Shown: positions 36,371-44,428 of the stretch, in pieces
Position numbering within the stretch: position 1 is the stretch's first letter
How the letters are laid out: each line of letters begins with the position of its first letter
Assembly: GCF_965228935.1 (NCBI RefSeq)
Contig: NZ_OZ245846.1
Span: 1,984,001 to 2,048,000, forward strand
Reading direction: 5' to 3'
DNA: 64,000 nt
Source: Ulvibacterium sp965228935
GTDB lineage: Bacteria > Bacteroidota > Bacteroidia > Flavobacteriales > Flavobacteriaceae
Translations under genes and position numbers: made by a program
The notes under the pieces: model-generated
The model's input: only the letters and a program-made list of their open reading frames with translations
Told to the model about the DNA's origin: nothing
Database searches by the model: none

Positions 36371-36636
36371 AGTAATTGATTTGTGATTCGCTACAAAGGT
36401 TTATCAAATGGTAATACTTGGCCTGCTTAATCGATGAAACGCACCATAAAATTTGTCGATTGGTACGGATCGGACCTTTGGTCGAGGAATTGGGCTGTTA
36501 ATCTTAAGGGTTCATGAAAGAGCTTTTACGGTCAATTGCAAGATTTTGGGGTTCTTTTGAAGTTTCTGTTTGTCCTATTCTTAAATATGGAACATGGAAC
36601 CGACCTAAAATAGTGGGACAAGCAAGTACAAGTTTT

Positions 36637-36828
36637 TTATTCCAGATTTCCCAGATAGCCTTTCACCGCGTTTATCAGGGTGTAGTAGTGCACCGAACAG
36701 TAATCCTGTTTGTTGGCCGTTATTATGCCCTGGATGTCCAGGAGCATTTCCTTGTTGGATCTGTGGGCGTACATCTCATATATTAGTTGGTCAAAGGGTA
36801 TGGCACTTTCCTTATCCCAGAATCTCAT
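36637..36828 (-). CDS. Small hypothetical protein, coupled to the upstream membrane protein
   Basis: A 63-residue protein, N-terminus 'MRFWDKESAIPFDQLIYEMY'. Its ATG (36826-36828) overlaps the stop of the upstream gene (TGA, 36825-36827) in the classic ATGA arrangement. That is the reason for choosing this start over an in-frame ATG at 36906 that lies inside the neighbour. The sequence is soluble and mainly helical. I do not recognise a family. Confidence 0.6.
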   Translation of the reverse strand: MRFWDKESAIPFDQLIYEMYAHRSNKEMLLDIQGIITANKQDYCSVHYYTLINAVKGYLGNLE

Positions 36829-37067
36829 TTCTTGAAGATTTTGTCCGCCAATCCGTCTATAAAAGGCTTCATTACACTTCCGATAAGTATACAGGCTAAA
36901 AGCCATATGGCCCTTATCATAACATGTAGTTCAAGAATATGGAGGGCGATGACGTAGACCGGGACGATCAATGCAGCATAGCACAGCACCTTGAATAGTA
37001 GTTTGTATACATTTCCCATATGTCCTTTTGACGGTTTAACCCATATGAAGTAACTTTTTTCTTTCAT
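36825..37067 (-). CDS. Small two-TM membrane protein
   Basis: An 80-residue protein with a short basic start ('MKEKSYFIWVKPSKGHMG'), then two hydrophobic helices (about 21-42 and 47-66) and a Lys-rich end. It is translationally coupled to the 63-residue gene. No family recognised. Placement beside the restriction-modification pair is probably incidental, since it is transcribed away from it. Confidence 0.65.
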   Translation of the reverse strand: MKEKSYFIWVKPSKGHMGNVYKLLFKVLCYAALIVPVYVIALHILELHVMIRAIWLLACILIGSVMKPFIDGLADKIFKK

Positions 37068-37281
37068 TTTTTGAAATTATATCGTATCCGATGAGTTTTT
37101 AATTCTTCTGATAGTCGGTGCTCTCTAAAATATCCGACTGAAAACAAAGAAAGCAACGTAGTGTAGGAAATGGAAAAAGTGGGGTGAGTACCCTTTGTTT
37201 AGCACCTTCTTTTTTTCGATATCACCAATTTTAAAACCTTAAAAAGGCCCATTGGAAGTATTTTGATAACTTATGGTAAAC

Positions 37282-37310
37282 TTGGAATACTTGACCGGTA
37301 AATAAATTTG
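37282..37310 (+). promoter_or_regulatory. Bacteroidota-type promoter of the DNA methylase
   Basis: -33 TTG at 37282-37284 and -7 box TAAATTTG (TAnnTTTG) at 37303-37310, separated by 18 bp, ending 22 bp before the methylase ATG. Both boxes and the spacing fit the known Bacteroidota consensus. Confidence 0.6.
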
Positions 37311-37332
37311 TTTTGTTTTTACATTTGTTTAT

Positions 37333-38592
37333 ATGATTAAGGAAAGCATTGCCGATAGGGCTTCTAAAAAGAGGTTGAACAAAAACAAATTAACCACACT
37401 ATCTTTTTTTTCAGGGGCAATGGGACTGGATATTGGCCTAAAAAAAGAAGGCTTCAATGCAATGTTGGCCTGCGAATATGATAAGGCAAGTAGAAATACA
37501 ATTTGTCTTAACGAACCAAAAATTGGGCTAATTGGTGACCTACGTAACTATTCCGTCCAACAAATTTTAGCATATTCCAATCTGGAGAGAGCGGATGATG
37601 TAGATGTAATCGTAGGGGGCCCTCCTTGCCAGGCATTTAGTACGGCCGGTAAACGAAAAGGGTTTTCCGATTCTAGGGGCAATGTATTTTTAAAATTTCT
37701 TGAAGTAATAGAGGAAATAGGCCCTCGCTATTTTGTTATTGAAAATGTAAGGGGATTATTGTCCTCTGTTTTTCAAATTGATGAGCAAGACGAAGTATCA
37801 AGCGCAATTCCACCGAATGTATTGAACAAAAAAGGCTCGTCATTGTATTATGTCATAAAAAGGATGGAAAAGGCCGGCTATTCCATTAATTTTGATTTAT
37901 ATAATGCCGCTAATTTTGGCACCCCCCAATCAAGGGAGAGGGTAGTTATAATTGGAACAAAAGGTGATGAACCTGTAAATAGATTGACCCCGACGCATAG
38001 CAGCAATCCTGAGTACGGATTACCAAAGTGGAGAACTCTTAAATTTGCATTTAGCAAACTAAAAAATTCTGAAAACCAAGAATTTATTGAGTATTCCGAA
38101 AAGAGAAAATCATTTTATAAAGACCTAAAAACTGGCCAAAACTGGCGCGATTTACCGATCGAACTACAAAAGGAAGCTTTAGGTGCAGCATTTTATTTAG
38201 GGGGAGGAAAAACAGGTTTTCTGAGAAGATTGGATTGGGATAAACCTGCTCCAACGGTTGTAACCAATCCTGCCATGCCGGCCACCGATTTGTGTCATCC
38301 GGAGGAAATAAGACCTATTAGCGTTGATGAATATAAAGTGATTCAAGAATTTCCCTTGGATTGGAAATTTGGAGGTACCACTTTGGATAAATATCGTCAA
38401 ATTGGCAATGCCGTGCCTGTTGGATTAGGAAGGGCTATTGGGAAAGAAATACAGAAGCATATGGCAGGAAATCTCGATTCGGAGATTGATGGCTTCAAAT
38501 ACTCCCGATACCGAAATACTTCATTCAAAAGCTTTGTTTTTGAGTTTGAAAAACATATGGCCAAGGAGAAAATTCCCACTTTGTTTGCTTAA
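37333..38592 (+). CDS. DNA cytosine-5 methyltransferase (type II RM)
   Basis: A 419-residue C5-methylase using SAM. Ordered motifs: I 'LSFFSGAMGLDIGLKKEGF' (about 24-42), IV 'GGPPCQAFSTAG' with catalytic Cys99, VI 'FVIENVRGL', VIII 'SRERVVIIG', a target-recognition region at about 225-330, IX-like 'RRLDWDKPAPTVVTNP' and X 'RQIGNAVPVGLG'. All catalytic motifs are intact. It precedes a nuclease-like gene by 144 bp. The recognition sequence cannot be read from the protein. The pair looks lower in G+C than its surroundings, consistent with horizontal acquisition. Confidence 0.96.
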   Translation: MIKESIADRASKKRLNKNKLTTLSFFSGAMGLDIGLKKEGFNAMLACEYDKASRNTICLNEPKIGLIGDLRNYSVQQILAYSNLERADDVDVIVGGPPCQAFSTAGKRKGFSDSRGNVFLKFLEVIEEIGPRYFVIENVRGLLSSVFQIDEQDEVSSAIPPNVLNKKGSSLYYVIKRMEKAGYSINFDLYNAANFGTPQSRERVVIIGTKGDEPVNRLTPTHSSNPEYGLPKWRTLKFAFSKLKNSENQEFIEYSEKRKSFYKDLKTGQNWRDLPIELQKEALGAAFYLGGGKTGFLRRLDWDKPAPTVVTNPAMPATDLCHPEEIRPISVDEYKVIQEFPLDWKFGGTTLDKYRQIGNAVPVGLGRAIGKEIQKHMAGNLDSEIDGFKYSRYRNTSFKSFVFEFEKHMAKEKIPTLFA

Positions 38593-38736
38593 ATCTTTGT
38601 TCTTCGTTAATCTTGGTAAATAGATAAAACCAAGATGATGGATTTGGCAGGATATGCGTATAGGATTTTTGTTGCTTGTCCCTAGGTTCGGGATTCATGC
38701 TTAACAAAGACCAAACTTAAGATCATCACCAAAAAA

Positions 38737-39294
38737 ATGTCTTATAAGCAATATAACAAGGACGGTGAATTGGTAACCCATAAGGATTTACAAGCCAAGT
38801 CAACTTGGTGTAAGGATGGGGAAAGTATTGAAGAAGCTTTTGTGTCACGATATGGAAGGGCTTTGGATTTGCAAATGAATCCAGATAAAAAAACAGACCC
38901 CTACGCTCCGGATTTGCTTGAAAAAGGTGAATTTTTGGCCGACCTAAAAACGCAGAACACTCCTTTTTTTAAGGCTAGGAAATTATATGGCATTGAACCG
39001 TCCTATGCTATTGTTTTCAATAGAAAGGATGCTAGGAGATATCATAAAGTATATCCTGATATCATAATTTACTTTTGGGTCGAATGGCACTCGGTAAAGT
39101 TTGTTATGGGTAATTTTCAGCAGACTGTTGGGTATATCAATGGTGTATGGAGAATTCCCTTTAAAAACCTAGTGGAATTATTAAAGGTTGCTCCTGAACA
39201 CAGTTATCAACAAAGAAAAAACGATAATAAGGGAAATGCAAAATCAAGTTTTGTTTTGGATATAAGAAACGCTTTGTTTGAGAGGATAATCTAA
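38737..39294 (+). CDS. Probable type II restriction endonuclease, PD-(D/E)XK-like
   Basis: A 185-residue protein after the C5-methylase. I do not recognise it by family. A plausible PD-(D/E)XK core is visible: 'APDLLEKGEFLADLKTQ' gives Pro58-Asp59 and Asp69-x-Lys71, with candidate upstream acidic residues Glu28, Glu32 and Glu33. The following alpha/beta segment ('PSYAIVFNRKDARRYHKVYP', 'DIIIYFWVEW') fits the fold. Position beside a lone C5-methylase strongly suggests the cognate nuclease. An alternative is an unrelated accessory protein. Confidence 0.72.
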   Translation: MSYKQYNKDGELVTHKDLQAKSTWCKDGESIEEAFVSRYGRALDLQMNPDKKTDPYAPDLLEKGEFLADLKTQNTPFFKARKLYGIEPSYAIVFNRKDARRYHKVYPDIIIYFWVEWHSVKFVMGNFQQTVGYINGVWRIPFKNLVELLKVAPEHSYQQRKNDNKGNAKSSFVLDIRNALFERII

Positions 39295-39473
39295 TTTTTA
39301 TGATTTTTTTCTACTCACCGGCGTTTTATAAAACCGATGGCTTTCTTAAATAAATGCAGAATTTAAAATTGTTAAAGTGCCTAGCTACCGGAGACCCAGC
39401 ATTCTAAATTGTAAAGTGGAGATAGGAAAAAAGTAGTTTTTCACCGAAAACATTACAAAAATCGTATATTTTT

Positions 39474-39521
39474 AAAAACAAAAAACTCGCAACGCCACTG
39501 TTTATAGTATGTTGCGAGTTT
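39474..39521 (-). terminator. Strong hairpin, terminator on the minus strand
   Basis: AAACTCGCAAC (39483-39493) pairs over 11 bp with GTTGCGAGTTT (39511-39521). On the minus strand the stem is followed by TTTGTTTTT. It sits just downstream (minus sense) of a tRNA-like acceptor remnant, so it may be a relic tRNA terminator. Confidence 0.65.
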
Positions 39522-39526
39522 CTTTG

Positions 39527-39541
39527 GTGGTACCTCCGGGG
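39527..39541 (-). pseudogene. Possible remnant of a tRNA 3' end
   Basis: On the minus strand this reads CGGAGGTACCACCA: the same acceptor 3' strand AGGTACC and discriminator A as the intact tRNA-Phe, plus a following CCA-like trinucleotide and a terminator hairpin. The rest of the tRNA is not recognisable. Short enough to be chance. Confidence 0.35.
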
Positions 39542-39658
39542 TTAACTGCGTTGTTCCTTTGGTTTCACTGCTGCAAATACTTCCAAGCCCATTGCCTTTC
39601 AGCAATGTCTCTTTGTTCTTTACACCTTAAGCAAGCGAGCTTCCTACGGTGCTTTAAA

Positions 39659-39689
39659 CAAAAAAGCCCATTCTTTCGAATGAGCTTTT
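39659..39689 (-). terminator. Terminator of tRNA-Phe
   Basis: Stem between 39662-39673 and 39678-39689 (12 bp with one mismatch, loop TTTC), followed on the minus strand by TTTTTTG. It starts 12 bp beyond the tRNA 3' end. Confidence 0.75.
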
Positions 39690-39700
39690 CGTGCTTGATG

Positions 39701-39773
<73 letters not shown>

Positions 39774-39818
39774 GGTATTTCAATATTTTTTTGTCTGTGT
39801 GCCCGTCTTAAAAATCGC

Positions 39819-39881
39819 GGACACACGTCCCGATAACTATCGGGGTTCAGTCCGTTGCTCTACCAACTGAGCTAAGGTACC
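39819..39881 (-). pseudogene. Truncated tRNA-Phe copy 1, anticodon loop interrupted by palindrome
   Basis: 39846-39881 (minus strand) is identical to tRNA positions 1-36, ending at the GAA anticodon. An 18-bp insert with the perfect CCCGATA/TATCGGG palindrome replaces the next four bases. Nine bases of the 3' anticodon/variable side (CGTGTGTCC) follow. The T-arm and acceptor 3' strand are absent, so no functional tRNA can form. Confidence 0.88.
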
Positions 39882-39926
39882 GGTATTTCAATATTTTTTT
39901 GTCTGTGTACCCGTCTTAAAAATCGC

Positions 39927-39989
39927 GGACACACGTCCCGATAACTATCGGGGTTCAGTCCGTTGCTCTACCAACTGAGCTAAGGTACC
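39927..39989 (-). pseudogene. Truncated tRNA-Phe copy 2
   Basis: Same structure as copy 1: the half-tRNA at 39954-39989, palindrome at 39937-39952, and the 9-bp 3' piece at 39927-39935. It is the promoter-proximal copy on the minus strand. Confidence 0.88.
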
Positions 39990-40095
39990 AGCTATTTCAA
40001 GTTGACCTCCCCATCTCCAAACCCGACAATTAGGACTTATTTCAATTGAAAATAATTCAAAAGTCCCTCGTTATGGAAACTGGGGGCGGGCCTAT

Positions 40096-40128
40096 CCGCC
40101 TTTGCTAGCTTTGGCCAAGCAAAGGCGG
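40096..40128. repeat. GC-rich inverted repeat (REP-like) upstream of coaX
   Basis: CCGCCTTTGC (40096-40105) is exactly complementary to GCAAAGGCGG (40119-40128), with an inner TTGGCCAA palindrome. A competing hairpin can form from GGCGG just upstream (40085-40089) with CCGCC (40096-40100). It is far more GC-rich than its surroundings. Copy number elsewhere in the genome cannot be judged here. Confidence 0.7.
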
Positions 40129-40214
40129 GTGCAAATATAATTTCAATTTTAGGAACTACAAACAAAATAGGGAAAAAAGGGGGTTTGTTTTTTCCATTTT
40201 CAGATCTTTGTACT

Positions 40215-40943
40215 ATGAACTTGATTGTAGATGTCGGGAATACCTTTACAAAGCTTGCCGTTTTTGACAGGGGGGGGCTTATCTTTCATCAAAATGCGCT
40301 TCCCGAACATGTGGCGCGGCAGATAAAGGAGATTTGCGATCGATATCCGGATATGACGAATGCCATAATCTCCAACGTCGGAAAGTTGGATAAGACCGTT
40401 ATGGCCGTTCTCAACGTTTTTTGTGAAGTCCATGAATTAGGCCCATCCTCTAAAAAACCTTTCAAAAATTCCTATGCAACGCCCCATACCCTGGGAACCG
40501 ATCGTGTAGCCTTGGCCACGGCGGCGTTCTATCATAACCACAACGGCAATACCTTGGTTATTGATGCAGGTTCCTGTGTTACCTATGATATGGTAAACGA
40601 CTATGGCGAATATTTGGGCGGTGCCATTTCACCGGGATTGGGCATGCGCTATAGGGCCGTTCATGAGCAAACCTCCAACCTCCCTTTATTGGAACCCTAC
40701 GAGCCTTTGGACTTCATCGGAAACTCCACCGAAACCAGTATACACAGCGGTATTGTAAACGGAATTTGTTTGGAAATTGATGGGGTCATCGATCAATATC
40801 GCCAACGTTTTGAAGATTTAACAGTTATTTTAACAGGCGGCGATGCCCATTTTTTGTCTAAACGACTAAAAAATACCATATTTGCGGATTCCAATTTTCT
40901 ACTCAAAGGACTTAACCATTTGTTGGAATACAACAAGCATTAG
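40215..40943 (+). CDS. coaX: Type III pantothenate kinase (CoaX)
   Basis: A 242-residue cytosolic enzyme for the first step of CoA synthesis. ATG 40215 ('MNLIVDVGNTFTKLAVF') is the proper start; an in-frame ATG at 40185 precedes the conserved phosphate loop by ten unlikely residues. ASKHA motifs: 'DVGNTFTK', 'TLGTDRVALATAA' (about 91-103), 'VIDAGSCVTYDMV' and 'GGAISPGLGMRYRAVHEQTS'. Length is normal. It abuts the outer-membrane protein gene with no gap and begins a long rightward operon. Confidence 0.96.
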   Translation: MNLIVDVGNTFTKLAVFDRGGLIFHQNALPEHVARQIKEICDRYPDMTNAIISNVGKLDKTVMAVLNVFCEVHELGPSSKKPFKNSYATPHTLGTDRVALATAAFYHNHNGNTLVIDAGSCVTYDMVNDYGEYLGGAISPGLGMRYRAVHEQTSNLPLLEPYEPLDFIGNSTETSIHSGIVNGICLEIDGVIDQYRQRFEDLTVILTGGDAHFLSKRLKNTIFADSNFLLKGLNHLLEYNKH

Positions 40944-42209
40944 ATGATCAAAAAAATTGTATTTGCAATGGTATGCATTGCCACTGCAGGTTTGCATGCA
41001 CAGAATGGAACCGTCTCTCCCTATTCTTATTTTGGTATCGGCGACCTTAGATCGGCAAGTACGGTCGAGAACCAGATGATGGGCGGTATCGGTGTTTATG
41101 CGGATAGCATCCATATAAATCTACAAAACCCGGCCGGTTATAGCAAATTACGGATTACCACGTATACGGCAGGAATGTCCCGCAGGGAGTTGAGGCTTAA
41201 AAGCTTTACCGAGGAGCAAAGTACCTCTGTATCCAATTTGGACTATCTGGGCCTAGGTTTTGGACTGGGAAAAGGACTTGGGGTAGGTTTTGGGATCAGG
41301 CCCTACTCTTCCGTGGGTTATGATCTGGTCTCCGAGACCAGTGATAGCAATGGAGCTTTGATCACCAATCAGTTTAGGGGGGAGGGAGGTCTTAACAAAG
41401 TTTATTTTTCCGTGGGATATGCACTGGCCCAAAATTTAAGTATTGGGGCCACGGCAAGTTTTAATTTTGGCAATGTGGAGAATGAACGGATTCAGAGTGT
41501 AGAGGACGTTCAATTTGGAACATTGGATCGAAGAACATCCAGGATAAACGGGATGGATTTTAATTACGCTCTATATTATACACCCAAGATTAAGGATAAA
41601 TACACACTTTTTGCATCGGCCCGGGTAAACACCCAAGCCAACCTGACCTCTAAGAACGATCAGGCAATCGGATCCTTTTCTCTGATTACCGGGCAGAATA
41701 TTGAGGTTCTGGATGTGGATTTGGATGCCCAGGGGCTTAGAAATACGGATTTGAAGATTCCCACGACCACTACCTTGGGAATCGGTTTTGGAGAGAACAT
41801 GAAGTGGTTTCTGGGAGGTGAATACGGTTTTCAGGATCTTAGCTCGTTTACGAATGATTTTTTGGCCGTAGAGAACCTGGAGTACCAGAATGCCAGTTTT
41901 TTTGCTTTTGGGGGCTATTTTATTCCGGATTATGATGCATTTCAAGGCTATCTAAAGAGGATCAATTACAGGGCCGGGATTCGATATGAGAAGACCGGTA
42001 TGCTGGTAAACGACACCGAAATCAATAATTTTGGCATAACTTTTGGGTTAGGTTTACCGCTCGGACGTAGTTTCTCTAACTTAAATCTAGGTTTTGAACT
42101 TGGAAGAAGGGGAACCACTTCGGCCAATTTAATAGAAGAAAGTTACTTTAAAATCAATGTGGGACTGTCCTTAAACGATTTATGGTTCCAAAAAAGGAAA
42201 ATAAATTGA
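40944..42209 (+). CDS. Outer-membrane beta-barrel protein
   Basis: A 421-residue protein with a signal peptide ('FAMVCIATAGLHAQ'). Its body has repeated amphipathic strands such as 'LGLGFGLGKGLGVGFGIRPY' and ends in 'GLSLNDLWFQKRKIN'. 'SPYSYFGIGDLRSAST' near the N-terminus is typical of a conserved flavobacterial OMP, which I recall as sitting next to coaX and lptC. Its role is unknown; FadL-like transport or cell-envelope assembly is possible. It starts the base after the coaX stop. Confidence 0.78.
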   Translation: MIKKIVFAMVCIATAGLHAQNGTVSPYSYFGIGDLRSASTVENQMMGGIGVYADSIHINLQNPAGYSKLRITTYTAGMSRRELRLKSFTEEQSTSVSNLDYLGLGFGLGKGLGVGFGIRPYSSVGYDLVSETSDSNGALITNQFRGEGGLNKVYFSVGYALAQNLSIGATASFNFGNVENERIQSVEDVQFGTLDRRTSRINGMDFNYALYYTPKIKDKYTLFASARVNTQANLTSKNDQAIGSFSLITGQNIEVLDVDLDAQGLRNTDLKIPTTTTLGIGFGENMKWFLGGEYGFQDLSSFTNDFLAVENLEYQNASFFAFGGYFIPDYDAFQGYLKRINYRAGIRYEKTGMLVNDTEINNFGITFGLGLPLGRSFSNLNLGFELGRRGTTSANLIEESYFKINVGLSLNDLWFQKRKIN

Positions 42210-42250
42210 TAAAAATTTAGTACATTACCCCCGTTAAACAAAGAATCAAG

Positions 42251-43621
42251 ATGAAAACGAAAATTTACTTCACAGCGCTAATGTTAGTAGGGTATATGGG
42301 GGTAAGTAATGCTCAGGCCCAGAATCAGGAATGTATGACCAATCTTTCCATATATGTAGAACATGCAAAAGTCAAGAATTATGATGCCGCATATACACCT
42401 TGGAAAATGGTCTATGACAATTGTCCCGACGTGAATTGGGCCAACTTCGCCTATGGGGAACGGATATTGAAGGACAAGGTGAAAAAATCATCCGGGGCGG
42501 AAAAGGATGGCTATATCACCGATCTTTTAACGCTGTACGACAATAGTTTAAAGTATTTTCCAAAGAAAGCCAAGAAAGCGGAAGTAATCATTGACAAGGT
42601 ATTACTGAAGTATGATAATAAAATGATTTCCGATCAGGAGATTTATGACCAATTACATCAGGCATTCGTAGAGGATAGGGAAAATTTTAGAAATCCAAAA
42701 GCCCTGTACCTGGATTTTTCCAGTCTCGTAGACCTACATAATGCAGGGAAGGCCGATTTACAGCAGGTTTTTGATGAATATGATGATATCACGGAAAAAA
42801 TAGAAGAGGAAAACAAAAAATTGACTGGTGTCATTACCAAGCTTCTGCCCAAGGAGGAAAATAATACCTTGACCTCAAAGGAGAAAAAACAACTTAAAGT
42901 GGCTACTACAAATTCTACGTCTTTCGGTAAAATAGCCGGGAGTATAGATTCCAAACTTGGAGCATTGGCAGATTGTGGTAACCTAATTCCGTTATACCAA
43001 AAGAGCTTTGACGCCAAAAAAGGTGATATCACCTGGGTAAAACGAGCAGTGGGAAGGATGTATAGCAAGGAGTGTACCGAGGATCCATTATTTGTTAAAT
43101 TGGTCGAAGCCCAAAATTCCCTAGATCCGTCTGCGGACACCTATTTTTATCTTGCTTTGTTGAAAAAGAGATCAGGGGATACCAAAGGGGCATTGGCCGA
43201 CTTTAACAAGGCCCTGGAATTGGAAACGGATCCCTATAAGAAATCCAACATCTCCTATAGGATTGCTACAAGCTACAGGAGAACCAGTAAATCTACGGCC
43301 CGTAGTTATGCACAAAAGGCGATAGATGCGAATCCGGCCAATGGTAAAGCCTATTTGTTGATCGCCAATCTCTATGCTACCAGCGCCAACGACTGTGGAA
43401 GTACACCTTTTGAAAAGCGTGCCATATATTGGAAAGCCGCCGATGTAGCCCGTAGGGCCGGGAGGGTAGATCCTTCCCTTAGCGGAAGGGCAAGTAAGTC
43501 CGCGGCCAGCTATTCTGCAAAAGCTCCATCAAAAACGGATATCTTTAATGCTGATATGGCAGGAAAAACGGTCTCTTTTAGCTGTTGGGTAGGCGGAAGC
43601 ATTACGGTGCCCAACTTGTAG
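42251..43621 (+). CDS. Exported tetratricopeptide-repeat protein
   Basis: A 456-residue protein with a signal peptide ('LMLVGYMGVSNAQAQ'). A helical, Lys-rich body carries TPR-like units ('AYTPWKMVYDNCPDVNWANF', 'YFYLALLKKRSGDTKGALAD', 'RSYAQKAIDANPANGKAYLL'). Several cysteines in the mature part may form disulfides. It lies between the OMP and lptC genes and is probably a periplasmic scaffold for envelope assembly. The specific function is not recognised. Confidence 0.8.
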   Translation: MKTKIYFTALMLVGYMGVSNAQAQNQECMTNLSIYVEHAKVKNYDAAYTPWKMVYDNCPDVNWANFAYGERILKDKVKKSSGAEKDGYITDLLTLYDNSLKYFPKKAKKAEVIIDKVLLKYDNKMISDQEIYDQLHQAFVEDRENFRNPKALYLDFSSLVDLHNAGKADLQQVFDEYDDITEKIEEENKKLTGVITKLLPKEENNTLTSKEKKQLKVATTNSTSFGKIAGSIDSKLGALADCGNLIPLYQKSFDAKKGDITWVKRAVGRMYSKECTEDPLFVKLVEAQNSLDPSADTYFYLALLKKRSGDTKGALADFNKALELETDPYKKSNISYRIATSYRRTSKSTARSYAQKAIDANPANGKAYLLIANLYATSANDCGSTPFEKRAIYWKAADVARRAGRVDPSLSGRASKSAASYSAKAPSKTDIFNADMAGKTVSFSCWVGGSITVPNL

Positions 43622-43622
43622 A

Positions 43623-44228
43623 ATGACGGGTTCCTTACAGAATATTTTTATGAACGTTGCCGTGGTATTTTCCATGGCAATGCTTTTTTTGGCCTGTACG
43701 GATAACTACAAAAGGGTCGGGGAGGAGGCCGGGAAGAAGATTTTTCCACAAGGTATCGCCAATAATTTTGTCCTGACCTATACGGAGACCATTGACGAAT
43801 TGGGCAGTCAAGACTTAAAGTCCACCAAAGTGATCGCGGTGCTGACCAGTCCGGTTAGCGAGGATTTTCAAAACCTCAGATTCCCATATCGTACTTTTCC
43901 CAACGGATTGGTACTTGATGTTTATGACAAGGATTCCAATAAAAATGTGGTGGAGGCAGATTATGGCATTATGTATTCCCTTACTAATTTAATAGATTTA
44001 CGTGGCAATGTGGTCATTGAGACCCATGATGGGAAACGATTGGAAGCGCCTCAACTATATTATGACCAGAATAGCGAGTGGATTTTTACCCAAGGCGAAT
44101 TCACCTATACCAATCCCGAGGATGGAACCGTAATGGATGGCGAGGGGATGGACTTTAATAGGAACCTTAGTTTTTTTAAGGCCCACAAGACGTATGGACT
44201 AATGATGATAAAAGAAGAGTTAAAATGA
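43623..44228 (+). CDS. lptC: LptC, LPS-export periplasmic protein
   Basis: A 201-residue lipoprotein-like protein ('AMLFLACTDNYKRVGEEAGK', Cys25) with the LptC/OstA-like beta-jellyroll ('DVYDKDSNKNVVEADYGIMY', 'QLYYDQNSEWIFTQGEFTYT'). In the Lpt bridge it receives LPS from LptBFG and passes it to LptA. It starts 1 bp after the TPR gene and overlaps the next gene by 4 bp (ATGA). lptA and lptBFG are not in the window. Lipidation rather than a TM anchor is usual for this phylum. Confidence 0.88.
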   Translation: MTGSLQNIFMNVAVVFSMAMLFLACTDNYKRVGEEAGKKIFPQGIANNFVLTYTETIDELGSQDLKSTKVIAVLTSPVSEDFQNLRFPYRTFPNGLVLDVYDKDSNKNVVEADYGIMYSLTNLIDLRGNVVIETHDGKRLEAPQLYYDQNSEWIFTQGEFTYTNPEDGTVMDGEGMDFNRNLSFFKAHKTYGLMMIKEELK

Positions 44229-44428
44229 TCAAAATACTGAGGTATACGGAATATCTGTATGTGGCCGTAGCGCTTTTTTCAATATATAGGATTTATACGG
44301 ATTGGAACATCGATCGACAAAATGCCTATTTATTTGTCTTCTTTGCCATCGTGTCCATTGGTATGTTTTTGTTTCGCAGAAACTATCGTAAGAAATTTGA
44401 GAGACGGAATCGCGATAATCAACAATGA
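44225..44428 (+). CDS. Small two-TM membrane protein of the lptC operon
   Basis: A 67-residue protein with two hydrophobic helices (about 10-25 and 35-50) and a strongly basic tail ('RRNYRKKFERRNRDNQQ'). ATGA overlaps on both sides (44225-44228 with lptC, 44425-44428 with the CNNM gene) make it a real, translationally coupled gene. Function unknown. Confidence 0.82.
   Translation: MIKILRYTEYLYVAVALFSIYRIYTDWNIDRQNAYLFVFFAIVSIGMFLFRRNYRKKFERRNRDNQQ

Larger units (their letters stand above)
39295..39700. other. Non-coding region between the nuclease gene and tRNA-Phe
   Basis: 406 bp without a gene. It contains two minus-strand terminators (39474-39521 and 39659-39689) and a short tRNA-like 3' remnant near 39527-39541. 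A palindrome GTTTTATAAAAC occurs near 39324. Confidence 0.6.
39774..39989. repeat. Two tandem 108-bp repeats derived from tRNA-Phe
   Basis: Unit 1 is 39774-39881 and unit 2 is 39882-39989. They have equal length and differ by one base (gtgtGcccg versus gtgtAcccg). Each ends, in plus-strand terms, with the 36-bp 5' half of tRNA-Phe. Each also contains a 9-bp piece of the tRNA 3' side and the palindrome CCCGATA-AC-TATCGGG. The tRNA's own 5' half (39738-39773) directly abuts unit 1, so three copies of the half-gene lie in a row. Near-identity implies recent duplication or conversion. Confidence 0.95.

Noticed and set aside
36829..36906. Longer start at 36906 for the 63-residue small gene
   Set aside because: It lies inside the upstream coupled gene; the ATGA overlap at 36825-36828 is a better start.
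37333..39294. Larger defence island around the methylase
   Set aside because: Neighbours are small unknown proteins and a tRNA; no other nuclease, helicase or phage gene is seen.
39774..39989. CRISPR array
   Set aside because: Only two adjacent 108-bp units without spacers, derived from tRNA sequence; no cas genes nearby.
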